Positions 33,836 to 43,056 are shown, numbered from the stretch's first letter. The stretch is 64,000 nucleotides of DNA from Celeribacter neptunius (GCF_900113955.1 NZ_FORH01000010.1:62001-126000); one strand, 5' to 3'. A program made the numbers and translations. Notes: a model not told the origin generated them from the sequence alone.

Positions 33836-34131
33836 CGTGGCCGTCGAAGCCGCCCACAGCGACTTCACCTCCCCAACTGGATTGCCCCTTCGGCTGGCAA
33901 TCATCAACTCCGGTCGCTGAACCGCCGCTTGTAGCGGGAGACGGGAGTCCTTTCTCAGGCAACCGCCGTTCATACGACATTCAGGCCATCCCTTCCGGCT
34001 TCGGCCCCTCGGATAGGAAGGCACATGGCTTCAAGCCGATGCAGTGCTTCAAGAACTCACTGCGCGACCACACCGGCTATTGCGCCCACAATCTGGCTGA
34101 AGTCGAGCTTGATTGGCCAACTGAGTGAAAG
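33836..34131 (+). other. Region with an open frame but no start; possible gene remnant
   Basis: A frame open from 33721 to a TGA at 34126-34128 reads segments such as LDCPFGWQSSTP, GNRRSYDIQAIPSGFG and FKPMQCFKNSLRDHTG. It has no start codon with a ribosome site; the first ATG is near the end. A second short frame from GTG 33837 ends after about 28 codons. This may be a decayed gene that once followed the DUF2188 pair, or chance openness in GC-rich DNA. Confidence 0.35.
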
Positions 34132-34974
34132 TCACCGCGCAATCTCGCCAGCAAACACCGCCCGTCCGTGCACCGCCAAAGTTGCTGAAAACCTCTGGCA
34201 CCCAAACTTGCGGATCACATCGAGTACCCGCGCTTCGTAGGCAGCGTGTCCGATCAAGCGACACAAGTCGGACGCGTGGAACTGGCGGTTCGCAGTTGGT
34301 GCGGCTTGCATCTGTCTCAGCAATTCGCGCTCTTTGGGATCCGTTATTGGTCTCGCGGGCGGCTTGACCGCGGGACAAGTTGGAGTTCCCCACGAATTTC
34401 GCCATCGGCGCATGAAGCCAAGCAGGAAGCCGGCCGGCACCCTGCCGTTGCCTCGGGATCGGTTGAAGGCGAGGAAGCGATCCCAGATGACCTGGGTGTC
34501 GATGTTCCAGCAGGGCAACGTGGCCTTCGCCGCTTTGATGAGCTCTGCCCAACTGGTCTGAAAAACGTTCGAACTCGCGGTGATATCGATCAGCCCTGAG
34601 AAGATAGTTTTGTTATTATTATCTCTAGATAGTGATGTGTCGTCTTCACCTGACACGAGATCATGGGGTTCACTCTCCTTGTCGAAGGCGGAAAACCGAA
34701 AGATCCAGGGCGCGAACTTGCCATTCGGCTTCGCCCGCTCGAGCTGCAACTCCGACGTCTCAAGTTCGCTCAAAAGAACCGAAAGATATTGTCGTGAAAC
34801 ACCCATCCTCTCCGCTAGGGCAGAGAGGGTGAAGGCTGCCGTTCCGCGCGACAAACCGTTGTAGCCATCCTTCCAGGCGATGGCATCGAGGATGAGGGTA
34901 GCAAGCTTGTGCGCTGCAACAGAGAGATTTGTCTGCGTGATCCGTCGCAGGATCAGGCCGGTCGTAGGTTCCAT
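34132..34974 (-). CDS. HTH plasmid-type protein (replication or regulation)
   Basis: 280 aa starting METTTG-like at MEPTTGLILRR, with AAGGAG upstream. An N-terminal winged HTH is visible (FTLSALAERMGVSRQYLSVL), followed by a hinge and a C-terminal helical region (VIWDRFLAFNRSRGNG). The architecture resembles accessory Rep-like or HTH proteins of alphaproteobacterial plasmids, but I cannot name the family. Several rare-for-region A/T-rich codons (TCTAGAGATAATAATAAC) lie around 34620, suggesting a different origin for the middle part. Confidence 0.6.
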   Translation of the reverse strand: MEPTTGLILRRITQTNLSVAAHKLATLILDAIAWKDGYNGLSRGTAAFTLSALAERMGVSRQYLSVLLSELETSELQLERAKPNGKFAPWIFRFSAFDKESEPHDLVSGEDDTSLSRDNNNKTIFSGLIDITASSNVFQTSWAELIKAAKATLPCWNIDTQVIWDRFLAFNRSRGNGRVPAGFLLGFMRRWRNSWGTPTCPAVKPPARPITDPKERELLRQMQAAPTANRQFHASDLCRLIGHAAYEARVLDVIRKFGCQRFSATLAVHGRAVFAGEIAR

Positions 34975-35040
34975 GGTCGAGGTCTCCTTGGAGAACCGAC
35001 GCCATGTCGTGAGACAACAACATTCTTGCCAGCAAAACAA

Positions 35041-35210
35041 CTTTGCTGGTTGCAGGTGTTTTAGCGGTGCGCTAGGAAACTCTTGTTCACGGAGTTTTCT
35101 AGCACGGCGTCAGGCTTCACGGTCTGGCGTCGTCTCCTTTTCGGGGGTTTTGCACAGCCTTACGTGCGGGGTTGAGATGACGCGCGCGGCAAAACCGCGC
35201 GCAGATTTTG
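35041..35210. other. Intergenic, no gene seen
   Basis: 170 bases between two minus-strand genes. It contains AAAACCGCGCGCGG-like GC-rich sequence near 35180-35200, which could form a weak terminator hairpin for the 35211-35864 gene, but no T-run follows. Confidence 0.35.
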
Positions 35211-35864
35211 TCAGTAGCGAACTTCTTCAGAACCATAGTTCCCGGCGTGATCACGCCAGTCGACGAAGACGGAACGGTAGAAGTAGCTGCCACATCCATT
35301 CGGGATGCTCAGGCCGGATGCGGCTGGCACCTGGCCCACGGTGGATCTTGTCCATCGGTAGTCGCCCTGCACGCCGTAGGACCCCAATCGCGTCGAGTCG
35401 CTGCGATTGCAGTCGCCATCTCGGTTTTCATGCTGGCGGTACTGGATGTGATAGACCCGTATGCTGCGCACGAAATCAAAGGCGTCGCCTGAGATGTCGA
35501 TGTCAGCTTGCTCATCTGCTTGGACGTGAACAAGGGGTATCGGAGTCGATTCCTGCGGTTCGGGCGGATCGCGGAACGTGGTGTCATTAAGGCGTTCCAT
35601 AGGCGACATCGGGCTGGGATCGTTGAACGACACACCCATCGGACACCGCCAGATTTGTAAGGGCGGCTCGATCGGCCATGGTGTGATCCGCCGAATGAAG
35701 ACCGCTCTGGCATGCGCGCAGGGCGCGGAGGCAGGCCAGCCGCCCGCAAGGCAGAGGAGGATTGCACAGTCGACCTGATAGGCTTGAGCCGGACCTGACG
35801 AGGCCATTAGTCCGGATATGGTTAGTGCCGTGGCTGTTGCCACGCTGTGGATCACGTGCTTCAT
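35211..35864 (-). CDS. Secreted hypothetical protein
   Basis: 217 aa with a signal peptide (MKHVIHSVATATALTISG, cleavage near AQA). GGAG eight bases upstream of MKHVIH sets the start. The mature part has paired cysteines (YQVDCAILLCLAGGWP, IWRCPMG) and ends in WRDHAGNYGSEEVRY. I recall similar proteins on rhodobacterial plasmids but cannot assign a family or role. Confidence 0.6.
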   Translation of the reverse strand: MKHVIHSVATATALTISGLMASSGPAQAYQVDCAILLCLAGGWPASAPCAHARAVFIRRITPWPIEPPLQIWRCPMGVSFNDPSPMSPMERLNDTTFRDPPEPQESTPIPLVHVQADEQADIDISGDAFDFVRSIRVYHIQYRQHENRDGDCNRSDSTRLGSYGVQGDYRWTRSTVGQVPAASGLSIPNGCGSYFYRSVFVDWRDHAGNYGSEEVRY

Positions 35865-36337
35865 GATGCCGACTCCATCTATAATGGTGCAGCGATACGA
35901 AACAACATTAATGATAGCAAGAAGATTTGATTGATGGTTGCTTGCGACTGTTCGCTTGTGTCGCTTGACCGCTTCCAAGATCTGACGCCGGTTCTGGCTG
36001 CTTCTGCGTCTTGAAAGTGGCCAAAATTGCGGACCCCTTTCACGTTAGCTGCTAAACAAACGTCTGTTACAAAGGGGAAATTGGGTGTTCCAATGTGGCC
36101 GCGAAAGTGGTCACGGAAGGACAGATCGAATGAGCCCTCCAAACCGCGTGGCGCAGCGCTCGTGGCCTCGGGAAGGGCTGTATCGGGAAACTGCCGGGCC
36201 CGGCTCTCCGCATGGAATCCGGGATCAGAAGGGCGGGAGCAGCCAGCGAGCCGATTTGGGGCCCAAGTTGGGATCGAGCATGAGCTTGAATATCTATGTC
36301 AGTATCTGATACGATTGAGCATGGATAGGAGAGTCTG
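35865..36337. other. Intergenic region upstream of parDE
   Basis: About 470 bases with no convincing gene. Short frames on the plus strand lack ribosome sites. Near its end, AGTATCTGATACG (36301-36313) contains a short palindrome (GTATCTGATAC) followed by ATAGGAGAG, so this is probably the autoregulated parDE promoter/operator and ribosome site. Confidence 0.45.
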
Positions 36338-36580
36338 ATGCCAAACGTCCACCTGACCGAACCGATGCAGAAATATGTGCAGGCGCAGATCGAGTCCGGC
36401 GCCTACGCCAATCTGAGCGAAGTCGTGCGCGCCGGCGTAAGGATGCTGATGGAGAAGGATGGCGCCCGGCAGTTCTATTCCCTCAAGGCCGACCTAGAGG
36501 AAGCAGCCTCCCTGGCCGAAAATGGGGATTTCGCCGAGTTCGATGCTCATGCCTTCGAACCGGATGCGTTTGATCGCTGA
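36338..36580 (+). CDS. parD: ParD-like antitoxin (CopG/RHH)
   Basis: 80 aa. A ribbon-helix-helix start (MPNVHLTEPMQKYVQAQIES) followed by YANLSEVVRAGVRML is the classic ParD form. It binds its operator and neutralises the toxin encoded five bases downstream. AGGAGAG precedes the ATG. The acidic C-terminus (NGDFAEFDAHAFEPDAF) is the probable toxin-binding tail. Confidence 0.9.
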   Translation: MPNVHLTEPMQKYVQAQIESGAYANLSEVVRAGVRMLMEKDGARQFYSLKADLEEAASLAENGDFAEFDAHAFEPDAFDR

Positions 36581-36585
36581 CCCAC

Positions 36586-36906
36586 ATGACTATTCGGCTT
36601 TCCGGTCGGGCCAGGGCCGACCTTGAAGAGATCCGTGCCTACACCGTCGAAACTTGGGGTAGGGATCAATGGCTCGTCTATTACCGCCAGTTGGTTAACG
36701 CCTTCGAGCAGATCACCGGGGATCCCGACCGGGGTCGGGACAGGAGTCTCTTCGTTCCGGGGATGCGGTCCGTCAACTGCCAACGTCACGTGATCTTCTA
36801 CAAGCGGCTAGATGCCGCGGATGGGGCGGCAGTCATCCTGCGCATCGTGCACCAGCGCCGCAACATGCCCGCGCTCGTCTACTACGAGGGTCTCGACGGC
36901 GGTTAA
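36586..36906 (+). CDS. parE: ParE-like toxin (RelE/ParE family)
   Basis: 106 aa. The pattern MTIRLSGRARADLEEIRAYT, WLVYYRQLVNAFEQI, GMRSVNCQRHVIFYK and ILRIVHQRRN matches ParE toxins, which poison DNA gyrase in studied cases. With ParD it forms a plasmid or island stability module. Confidence 0.9.
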   Translation: MTIRLSGRARADLEEIRAYTVETWGRDQWLVYYRQLVNAFEQITGDPDRGRDRSLFVPGMRSVNCQRHVIFYKRLDAADGAAVILRIVHQRRNMPALVYYEGLDGG

Positions 36907-37114
36907 GCTCTTGCGTTTCCTCATTTCAATGGCTCGACCAGTCTTCCATAGTCTTCACTGACCTCGTGAAACGCGCGTTGGCGCCCGGCATTGAGGCAAC
37001 GGAAGTAGTCCTACACATCGGCAAAGTGGATCTCAAAATCGCTCAAACCCGACCAATTTGAATGTTGGAAGCGCTAAGAATTACTGCTTCGATACCTGGT
37101 CATCACGCGAGCAC
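36907..37114. other. Intergenic, no gene seen
   Basis: About 200 bases between parE and the convergent permease gene. A 62-aa frame at 37058 has no ribosome site and overlaps the permease on the opposite strand. No repeat or hairpin stands out. Confidence 0.4.
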
Positions 37115-38437
37115 TCAATTCCCATTGTGATCATGTTGATGTGGCTCGGTTTTTGTGCGCTGAAGAAACCAATGCTCAAAGATCAATACACAAGCCATGA
37201 TCGCGAATGCGACCACTACAATCATTGGATCGCTCTGCCACTTTAGTGAAGCGAATACGACAAGCACGATCGCGTCGAGACCGATTGCAGTCAACATGAT
37301 CCATCCATGCGCAGAAAGCTCGGCCCTAAGGTTTCGGTACACTCCCCAGTGAATAACCATATCCATTACAAGGTAAAAGAAGGCCCCCATAGAAGCTATT
37401 CGGCTAACGTCGAAGAGAATGGTCAGCAGGCTCGCAATCACTACTGTGTAGATCAGTGTATGGTCGCGGACTCCGCCTGACATCCCAAAATGACTGTGCG
37501 GGATCAATTTCATCTCTGTCAGCATTGCCAACATACGAGATACCGCAAAGATGCTGGCAATCACGCCTGATGCAGTTGCGATCAAAGCGAGCGCGACGGT
37601 CAGATAGAAGCCCGTTTCCCCAAGGGACGGTGCTGCCGCTTCCGCGAGCGCATAGTCTTTTGCTTCGACGATCTTGCCAAGCGGCAAGCTGCTTCCCACC
37701 GCAAATGCTACCAAGAGATACACCACTACGCAGACCGCCAATGAAATGATGATCGCGCGTCCGATGTTGCGGTGTGGGTCCACTATCTCGGCGCCGCTGT
37801 TGGTGATTGTCGTGAACCCTTTGAATGCCAGAATTGCCAACGCTGTGGCACCAACAAATCCACTGAGACCCTGTGAAGCTGTTCCATCTCCTGTTGTGCC
37901 AAAAGTAAACCCGCCGGCCCAAAGCGCAGAGATCCCAAACAGAGTGATACCGCCAACTTTCAGTACGGCGAGCAATTGGGAAATCCAGCCTACAGAGCGG
38001 TTGCCCGAGATGTTGACGACATAGGCTGCGATAATGAGAGCAACGCCTATTGCCGGAACCAGTAAGCCATCTGGTGCAATGCCCAGTCCACGGAGCAAAT
38101 AGTTTGCGAAGGTCCGTGCGACTAGGCTTTCGTTAATGACCATTGACAGAGCCATAAGCAAAGCCGCTGCAGCGGCTACGGCGGTTGGTCCATAGGCCTT
38201 TTGCAGGATCATTCCAATTCCGCCAGCTGACGGGTAGGCATTGGACATTCTTATGTAAGTGTAAGCGCTGAAGGCTGTAACGATGGCTCCAACGATGAAC
38301 ACAAGTGGAAAGGTAGGGCCGGCCAGTTCCGCAATTTGGCCTGTGAGTGCCAGAATTCCGGCGCCAATCATGACACCAGTCCCCATGGCGACGGCATCCC
38401 AAAGAGAAATGCTGCCCGCTTTATAGTCGCTATTCAT
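37115..38437 (-). CDS. APC-superfamily amino-acid/polyamine permease
   Basis: 440 aa with 12 hydrophobic segments. The N-terminal GTGVMIGAGILALTGQIA and the SAGGIGMILQKA segment match APC permeases, and the C-terminus has a His tail (EPHQHDHNGN). The substrate cannot be read from sequence. It overlaps the TVP38 gene upstream by eight bases and is the last gene of the rhodanese-oxidase-TVP38 operon, an unusual neighbour for a copper oxidase. Confidence 0.85.
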   Translation of the reverse strand: MNSDYKAGSISLWDAVAMGTGVMIGAGILALTGQIAELAGPTFPLVFIVGAIVTAFSAYTYIRMSNAYPSAGGIGMILQKAYGPTAVAAAAALLMALSMVINESLVARTFANYLLRGLGIAPDGLLVPAIGVALIIAAYVVNISGNRSVGWISQLLAVLKVGGITLFGISALWAGGFTFGTTGDGTASQGLSGFVGATALAILAFKGFTTITNSGAEIVDPHRNIGRAIIISLAVCVVVYLLVAFAVGSSLPLGKIVEAKDYALAEAAAPSLGETGFYLTVALALIATASGVIASIFAVSRMLAMLTEMKLIPHSHFGMSGGVRDHTLIYTVVIASLLTILFDVSRIASMGAFFYLVMDMVIHWGVYRNLRAELSAHGWIMLTAIGLDAIVLVVFASLKWQSDPMIVVVAFAIMACVLIFEHWFLQRTKTEPHQHDHNGN

Positions 38438-39122
38438 CGTCGATCTGCTTTCTATTTTTGAGGGTCAAAAAGACAAAAGGCAGTGCTGTCACAACCCCAA
38501 GTCCTATCGTGATCCATTCAGCCGTTCCCCAATCCCCTGACATGGCCACAGCTCCAAAATGGGCAAGAACAAAACTCGCCGGCAAAATCCCGGCAAAAGT
38601 TGCCAGCATGAAGCGCCATAGATGAAGTTGGCTCAAGCCCGCAACATAGCTGATTGCATCGAAAGAAACGAATGGAAGCAGGCGGGACGCAAACACTGAT
38701 AACATCAGAGCCTTTTGCGACCCCAACAGCCCGAACTCTGAATATTTACCCAAAAAACGCCGAACTGTGCTTCGACCGAGTTTTCGCGCGATGACAAATG
38801 CGATTGTAGCACCGAGCTCCGAGCCTATGGCTACGTAGGCGGCTCCGAGATAGTGGCCAAATGCAGCCCCGGCGGCTAGTGCGATTGGTGCGCTCGGTAT
38901 GGGGCTTGCGACAATCGCGAGGGCCATGAGTGCAATAACCGCGAGGGGGCCAACGGCTCCGGCATTTTCAATATGGCGCTGCACTTCAGCCTGTGAAAAG
39001 GCGACCCCAAGATTGCTCAGAGAAACCGTGCCCGAAAAAAGGCCGAAAACTGCAAGAGACAGAACAGTTGCTATCGCCAAACAACCAATCAGGCGACCAT
39101 ATCCCCATGCTTGCACGATCAT
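38430..39122 (-). CDS. TVP38/TMEM64 (DedA-like, SNARE-associated) membrane protein
   Basis: 230 aa with five to six hydrophobic segments. The family motif is visible in GSELGATIAFVIARKLGRS and FASRLLPFVSFDAISYVAGL. The role may be lipid scrambling or envelope integrity, judging from the DedA superfamily. The start overlaps the multicopper oxidase stop (ATGA), so the two are translationally coupled. Confidence 0.87.
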   Translation of the reverse strand: MIVQAWGYGRLIGCLAIATVLSLAVFGLFSGTVSLSNLGVAFSQAEVQRHIENAGAVGPLAVIALMALAIVASPIPSAPIALAAGAAFGHYLGAAYVAIGSELGATIAFVIARKLGRSTVRRFLGKYSEFGLLGSQKALMLSVFASRLLPFVSFDAISYVAGLSQLHLWRFMLATFAGILPASFVLAHFGAVAMSGDWGTAEWITIGLGVVTALPFVFLTLKNRKQIDDE

Positions 39123-40567
39123 GTGACCGTGAACTGCGCCATCATTCCTCCATCTTCGTGTTCAAGGATGTGACAGTGATACATGAAGGGATTGGCGCGA
39201 TCTGCCGTCTGCTCAAAGCTGACCAGGATATCGACACGGCCATTTACGAGCACGGTATCCTTCCAGCCAGAATTTTGTATGCTTGGTTTCTTTCCGTTTT
39301 CGGCGAGCACCTGAAACCTCACGCCATGAACATGAAACGGGTGCATCATCATGTTTGAGGAGACTTGCCAAATCTCGGTCGCCCCCTTCGAAAGAGACAA
39401 GTCTATCCTCCCCATGTCGAAGGACTGCCCATTGATCGCAAACCGATCATTCGACCTACGCATCATCATGCCCATCCCCATTGGCATATCGAGTGTGATC
39501 TGACGTGTATTGACTGATCGGGCCTCACTGTCAGGCAGGACGCCGCCCAAGTCGGCGGGTATTTCCAGAATGCGGGCAGGAAGTCTCACATCCACACCAA
39601 AGGGTAGAACTACGAAGCTCCCCCCAGCAGTGCTCGCGCCGCCCATCATCCCACCCATCATCTGATTGGGATTTGCAGAGGATACCAGCGTGCCAGCCTC
39701 TCCTCCCGAAAAATCGACGAGGACTTCGTATCGTTCGCCGGGAGCGATCACGAGGGACTCAATTGCGACAGGTTGATTAAGATAGCCACTGTCCGTCGCG
39801 ATGAGGTGCATCTCGCGACGGTCAGAAAACGATAGGGGATAAATCCTCGCGTTCGAGCCGTTGAGCAAGCGCAAACGGACAATACCGCGAGGGACGACAG
39901 CCTGGGTGCCTAGCTGACCGTTAACAAGAATGACATTTCCCATGAAACCCATCATCTGATCTGGCATAGACAGGCCATAATCGATGCGGCCCTGCCGGTC
40001 GAACCGGCGGTCTTGCAGAACCAATGTCAAATCATCGACGCCGTATGAGATCGGGAGACCCCGAGCATCGTCCCGACCGTCATCAACGTGGATCACACCG
40101 GCCAATCCCCTTTGAACTTGTCGTCCGGTGTCGCCATGAACGTGCGAGTGGTACCAAAGAGTAGCGGGTGGTTGTGTCAGATCCAGTTCGGGAGACCAAG
40201 TCGTGCCCGGTTCAATCGTCTGGTGTGGGCCGCCGTCAACTTCGCCGGGTATCAGCATACCGTGCCAGTGCACCGAGATTTTCTCTGACAGCGTATTGTC
40301 GATCTGTGCTTGCGTCGAAGCTCCTGCGGGAAGACGTAGTGTAGGCCCCAAAAAGGATTGGTTGAACCCCCAGGTTTCGCCGCCGCCCAGTCCTGTAAAA
40401 TCGGTCTTGCCCTTTTGGGCAGTCAGACGGAAATGCCGATCGCGGGTTGCGTCGAGCAATGGTGGCATAGCCAACGCCCTGACACTCTCCTGTGCGATGG
40501 CCGCCAGCGGACCTGTGGCAAACGGCAGGCCAGCCAAGCCGGCGATGAAGGCTCTACGATTGGTCAT
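39119..40567 (-). CDS. Multicopper oxidase (CueO/SufI-like), exported
   Basis: 482 aa with an N-terminal Tat-like signal (MTNRRAFIAGLAGLPFATG). Copper ligands are HWHGMLIPG, WYHSHVHGD, HPFHVHG and HCHILEHEDGGMM, which is the full type 1/2/3 set. Met-rich stretches MMGGMMGGAS and MPMGMGMMMRR match Cu(I)-binding segments of cuprous oxidases. It oxidises Cu(I) in the periplasm. It is 15 bases downstream of the rhodanese gene. Confidence 0.93.
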   Translation of the reverse strand: MTNRRAFIAGLAGLPFATGPLAAIAQESVRALAMPPLLDATRDRHFRLTAQKGKTDFTGLGGGETWGFNQSFLGPTLRLPAGASTQAQIDNTLSEKISVHWHGMLIPGEVDGGPHQTIEPGTTWSPELDLTQPPATLWYHSHVHGDTGRQVQRGLAGVIHVDDGRDDARGLPISYGVDDLTLVLQDRRFDRQGRIDYGLSMPDQMMGFMGNVILVNGQLGTQAVVPRGIVRLRLLNGSNARIYPLSFSDRREMHLIATDSGYLNQPVAIESLVIAPGERYEVLVDFSGGEAGTLVSSANPNQMMGGMMGGASTAGGSFVVLPFGVDVRLPARILEIPADLGGVLPDSEARSVNTRQITLDMPMGMGMMMRRSNDRFAINGQSFDMGRIDLSLSKGATEIWQVSSNMMMHPFHVHGVRFQVLAENGKKPSIQNSGWKDTVLVNGRVDILVSFEQTADRANPFMYHCHILEHEDGGMMAQFTVT

Positions 40568-40582
40568 GGTATAGCTTGTGTC

Positions 40583-41044
40583 TCACGCTAGCTCACTTGG
40601 GAGGGCGGCCAGTGCGGCTTCTCTTGTTACTGTCGGCAGACCTTGCTCGATCCAGCCGGATCTCCCCGGGGCGCCAAGCATCCCGCCTACGGCGTCAACA
40701 AAGCCGGCAGCTTTCGCTTCACGCAACTTGCTCATTACGAGACCTGAGCGATGGCCGGTCCGACAAATCAGGGCGACCGGGCGTCCCGCAGCAAGATCGC
40801 GGGCGGCGAAGAGGCGCTCCCCGAACCGCGGATGGGTCATGTCGATTGGCCACGCCCCCTCCGCGACGCCGGTATCTTGCCATTCCTCGGGTCTGCGGAT
40901 GTCCACAAGCCTTGCCAAATCGCTTTTCAGCGCATCATGGAGAGTATCGAGCGCCCATACGTCATGGTTGTCAGCCCAAGCTGGCGAATAGGCAAGCAAG
41001 GTGCTCGATGCGAACAGGCCAAAAGTTTGACGGCGGCTCAGCAT
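40583..41044 (-). CDS. Periplasmic rhodanese-like protein
   Basis: 153 aa with a signal peptide (MLSRRQTFGLFASST, cleavage near WADN). The active-site loop is CRTGHRS (LICRTGHRSGLVMSKL), with WQDTGVAEGA and VDAVGGMLG around it, as in single-domain rhodaneses. The persulfide-forming Cys could buffer or sense copper. It lies 21 bases after the DUF302 gene and leads the operon containing the oxidase. Confidence 0.85.
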   Translation of the reverse strand: MLSRRQTFGLFASSTLLAYSPAWADNHDVWALDTLHDALKSDLARLVDIRRPEEWQDTGVAEGAWPIDMTHPRFGERLFAARDLAAGRPVALICRTGHRSGLVMSKLREAKAAGFVDAVGGMLGAPGRSGWIEQGLPTVTREAALAALPSELA

Positions 41045-41065
41045 GGTCTGCCTCCTCAGTTTAGT

Positions 41066-41452
41066 TTATGCGTTGTCAACCGCAGATCGCAGCATATCGC
41101 GCACCTGCGCGGCGACTTCGTGCAGCTTCTCATTCTCGACAGCGGCCATCGAAGCCACAGGATCAACAGCGCTGATTTCAGTGCCGTTTTCGACCGTCCG
41201 CAAGATCACGTTGCAAGGCAGCATCGATCCTATACGGGGCTCCAGCCCAATGGCCTCCCATGCCATATGAGGGTTGCACGCACCCAGAATGCGGTATCCA
41301 TCCATGTCGCGGTCAATCTTTTTCTTCATTGTTGCCTGGACGTCGATTTCGGTCAGTACACCAAATCCCTTTTCTTTCAGGGCTTCGCGCAGGCGCATCT
41401 CCGCATCATCAATCGCCGTATTGGGCAGATGTCTGTTGTAGGTATAACTCAT
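41066..41452 (-). CDS. DUF302 family protein
   Basis: 128 aa, cytosolic (no signal). REALKEKGFGVLTEIDVQ, ILGACNPHMAWEA and MLPCNVILR are the DUF302 signature, with two conserved cysteines. DUF302 proteins cluster with copper and sulfur genes; the function is unknown, but metal or thiol binding by the conserved Cys and His is plausible. Confidence 0.87.
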   Translation of the reverse strand: MSYTYNRHLPNTAIDDAEMRLREALKEKGFGVLTEIDVQATMKKKIDRDMDGYRILGACNPHMAWEAIGLEPRIGSMLPCNVILRTVENGTEISAVDPVASMAAVENEKLHEVAAQVRDMLRSAVDNA

Positions 41453-41541
41453 TTTGAGCCCTCTCGATCTTGTTCAGGCAAACCCAAAGCGCCGAACCGT
41501 TGACGGGCTTGCCTGAATGGGGAAATTCTGAACGACGGGGT

Positions 41542-42165
41542 TCAGTTGTCTTGGTCCGTCATCATTCCGGGATTTGCTGTCATACCCTGTGCCATGTTGT
41601 CGGCAGGGGCGACTATTTCGCCTTGAGAAATCTGGCCGTCGCCATCAGCATCGAGCATCTGGAAACGATCGACCATGGTCTCGCGCATCGCCTTGGCGTG
41701 AAGCGACGCGAATTCGTCAATCGAGAGCGTGCCGTTACCGTCGGCGTCATAGTCCGACAGCATCGACTGAAGGCCCTCATGCGCCTCTTCGGGAGACACT
41801 GCGCCGTTTCCATCCATATCGAACATTGACATCATGTTGCCCCCCATCATCGGGAACATACCTTGACCGGTTGTGCTTGGTCCCATGATGCTGCCGTTTC
41901 CGCTCATCATGCCCGAATGCATTTGCATCATCATGCGCATCATGCCGTGCATCATCTGAAGATGCTCGGCCATCTGACTGGGATCCATCATGCCGCCACC
42001 CATCAGCATTCCGGGCCCGCCCGTCCCTGCCATCGGTTGAGCAAGTACATTGGGAGAGACGCTTTCAGCGCCCGCAGCTTGGTGATGGCTGTCATCGGCG
42101 AGCGCAGCACCTGCTGTGAGAACGGCAACCAGAAGACCGGTAGAAATTTTTGTTGAGTAGGACAT
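41542..42165 (-). CDS. Secreted Met-rich EF-hand protein
   Basis: 207 aa with a signal peptide (MSYSTKISTGLLVAVLTAGA, cleavage near ALAD). Residues 45-113 are a Met/Gly-rich block (LMGGGMMDP, QMMHGMMRMMMQMHSGMM). Three EF-hand loops follow: DMDGNGAVSPEE, DADGNGTLSIDE and DADGDGQISQGE, at residues 116-182. The protein may couple Ca binding to copper sequestration. AGGAAAGG seven bases before MSYSTK sets the start. It is divergent from the two-component system genes, a probable regulatory partner. Confidence 0.83.
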   Translation of the reverse strand: MSYSTKISTGLLVAVLTAGAALADDSHHQAAGAESVSPNVLAQPMAGTGGPGMLMGGGMMDPSQMAEHLQMMHGMMRMMMQMHSGMMSGNGSIMGPSTTGQGMFPMMGGNMMSMFDMDGNGAVSPEEAHEGLQSMLSDYDADGNGTLSIDEFASLHAKAMRETMVDRFQMLDADGDGQISQGEIVAPADNMAQGMTANPGMMTDQDN

Positions 42166-42333
42166 TTTGAAGCCTTTCCTTCTTTTGACCTCATACAACT
42201 TGGCATCAAACATTTGAATGTAAGGACGTACACCCGTGGATTTGTATCCGTCTGTCGCAATGGACAGGGGCTGATACAATTGGCGACAAAAAGGAACCTG
42301 ACCGTCTGATTTCCAATGCTTTAGAAGGGCCCC
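42166..42333. promoter_or_regulatory. Divergent promoter region of the EF-hand gene and the response regulator gene
   Basis: 168 bases. No MerR-type 19-bp-spacer promoter is seen. Direct repeats that would mark response-regulator sites are not obvious by eye, so the site of autoregulation is left open. Confidence 0.4.
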
Positions 42334-43056
42334 ATGCAACACGCGCCACATATTCTCGTCGTGGATGACCATGAACAGATCCGGAAAAGTGTAACCCGCT
42401 ATCTGGAAAAGAATGGCATGCGAGCAACCGCTGCCAAGGATGCGGCGGAGATGGACGCGAAGCTGGCTGTCGGAAGCTTCGACCTACTGGTCCTGGATAT
42501 CATGATGCCTGGCGAGGATGGCCTTTCCGTTTGCCAACGTCTGTCAAGCGAAGGGCGACTGCCGATCATCATGTTGACCGCGCTCGGTGAAGATGCGGAC
42601 CGTATTGTCGGTTTGGAGATCGGTGCGGACGATTATCTTCCCAAGCCGTTTAATCCACGCGAACTCCTTGCGAGGATCAAAGCCGTCCTGCGAAGAAGCG
42701 AGCACAAAGAAGCCTTCACCGGATCTCTGAGCGGCCGCAAAGTCCGCTTTGCACACCTTACCTTGGATGTAGACCGGCAGGTGCTTCTCGACGACGCGGG
42801 ACAAGAGACCGCTCTTACGGTCGCAGAATTCAAACTGCTGACGGTCCTTCTGGAGCGCCCTCGGATGGTGTTGAGCCGCGATCAGTTGCTAGATCTTTCT
42901 CAGGGCATTTCCGCTGGTCCGTTGGACAGGAAAATTGACAACCAGATTTCGCGCCTTCGGCGAAAGCTCGAGCCCGACATTCTCCGTCCACGTATTATCA
43001 AGACGATCAGAAGCGGCGGCTACTGCCTGTCGGTCGACGTCGAGGTGTCCGAATGA
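42334..43056 (+). CDS. OmpR/CopR-like two-component response regulator
   Basis: 240 aa. The receiver domain has VVDDHEQ, phosphoacceptor Asp in LLVLDIMMPGEDG, Thr in MLTALGE and Lys in PKPFNPRELLARI. The C-terminal winged HTH ends in RRKLEPDILRPRIIKTIRS. It is coupled by ATGA to the sensor kinase. Given the neighbourhood, copper or envelope stress is the likely signal, but this is inference. Confidence 0.9.
   Translation: MQHAPHILVVDDHEQIRKSVTRYLEKNGMRATAAKDAAEMDAKLAVGSFDLLVLDIMMPGEDGLSVCQRLSSEGRLPIIMLTALGEDADRIVGLEIGADDYLPKPFNPRELLARIKAVLRRSEHKEAFTGSLSGRKVRFAHLTLDVDRQVLLDDAGQETALTVAEFKLLTVLLERPRMVLSRDQLLDLSQGISAGPLDRKIDNQISRLRRKLEPDILRPRIIKTIRSGGYCLSVDVEVSE

Noticed and set aside
35993-36060. 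Possible insertion-sequence end (GTGGCCAAAATTGCGGACC near 36018)
   Set aside because: It resembles a fragment I associate with IS ends, but no partner end, transposase or duplication is visible.
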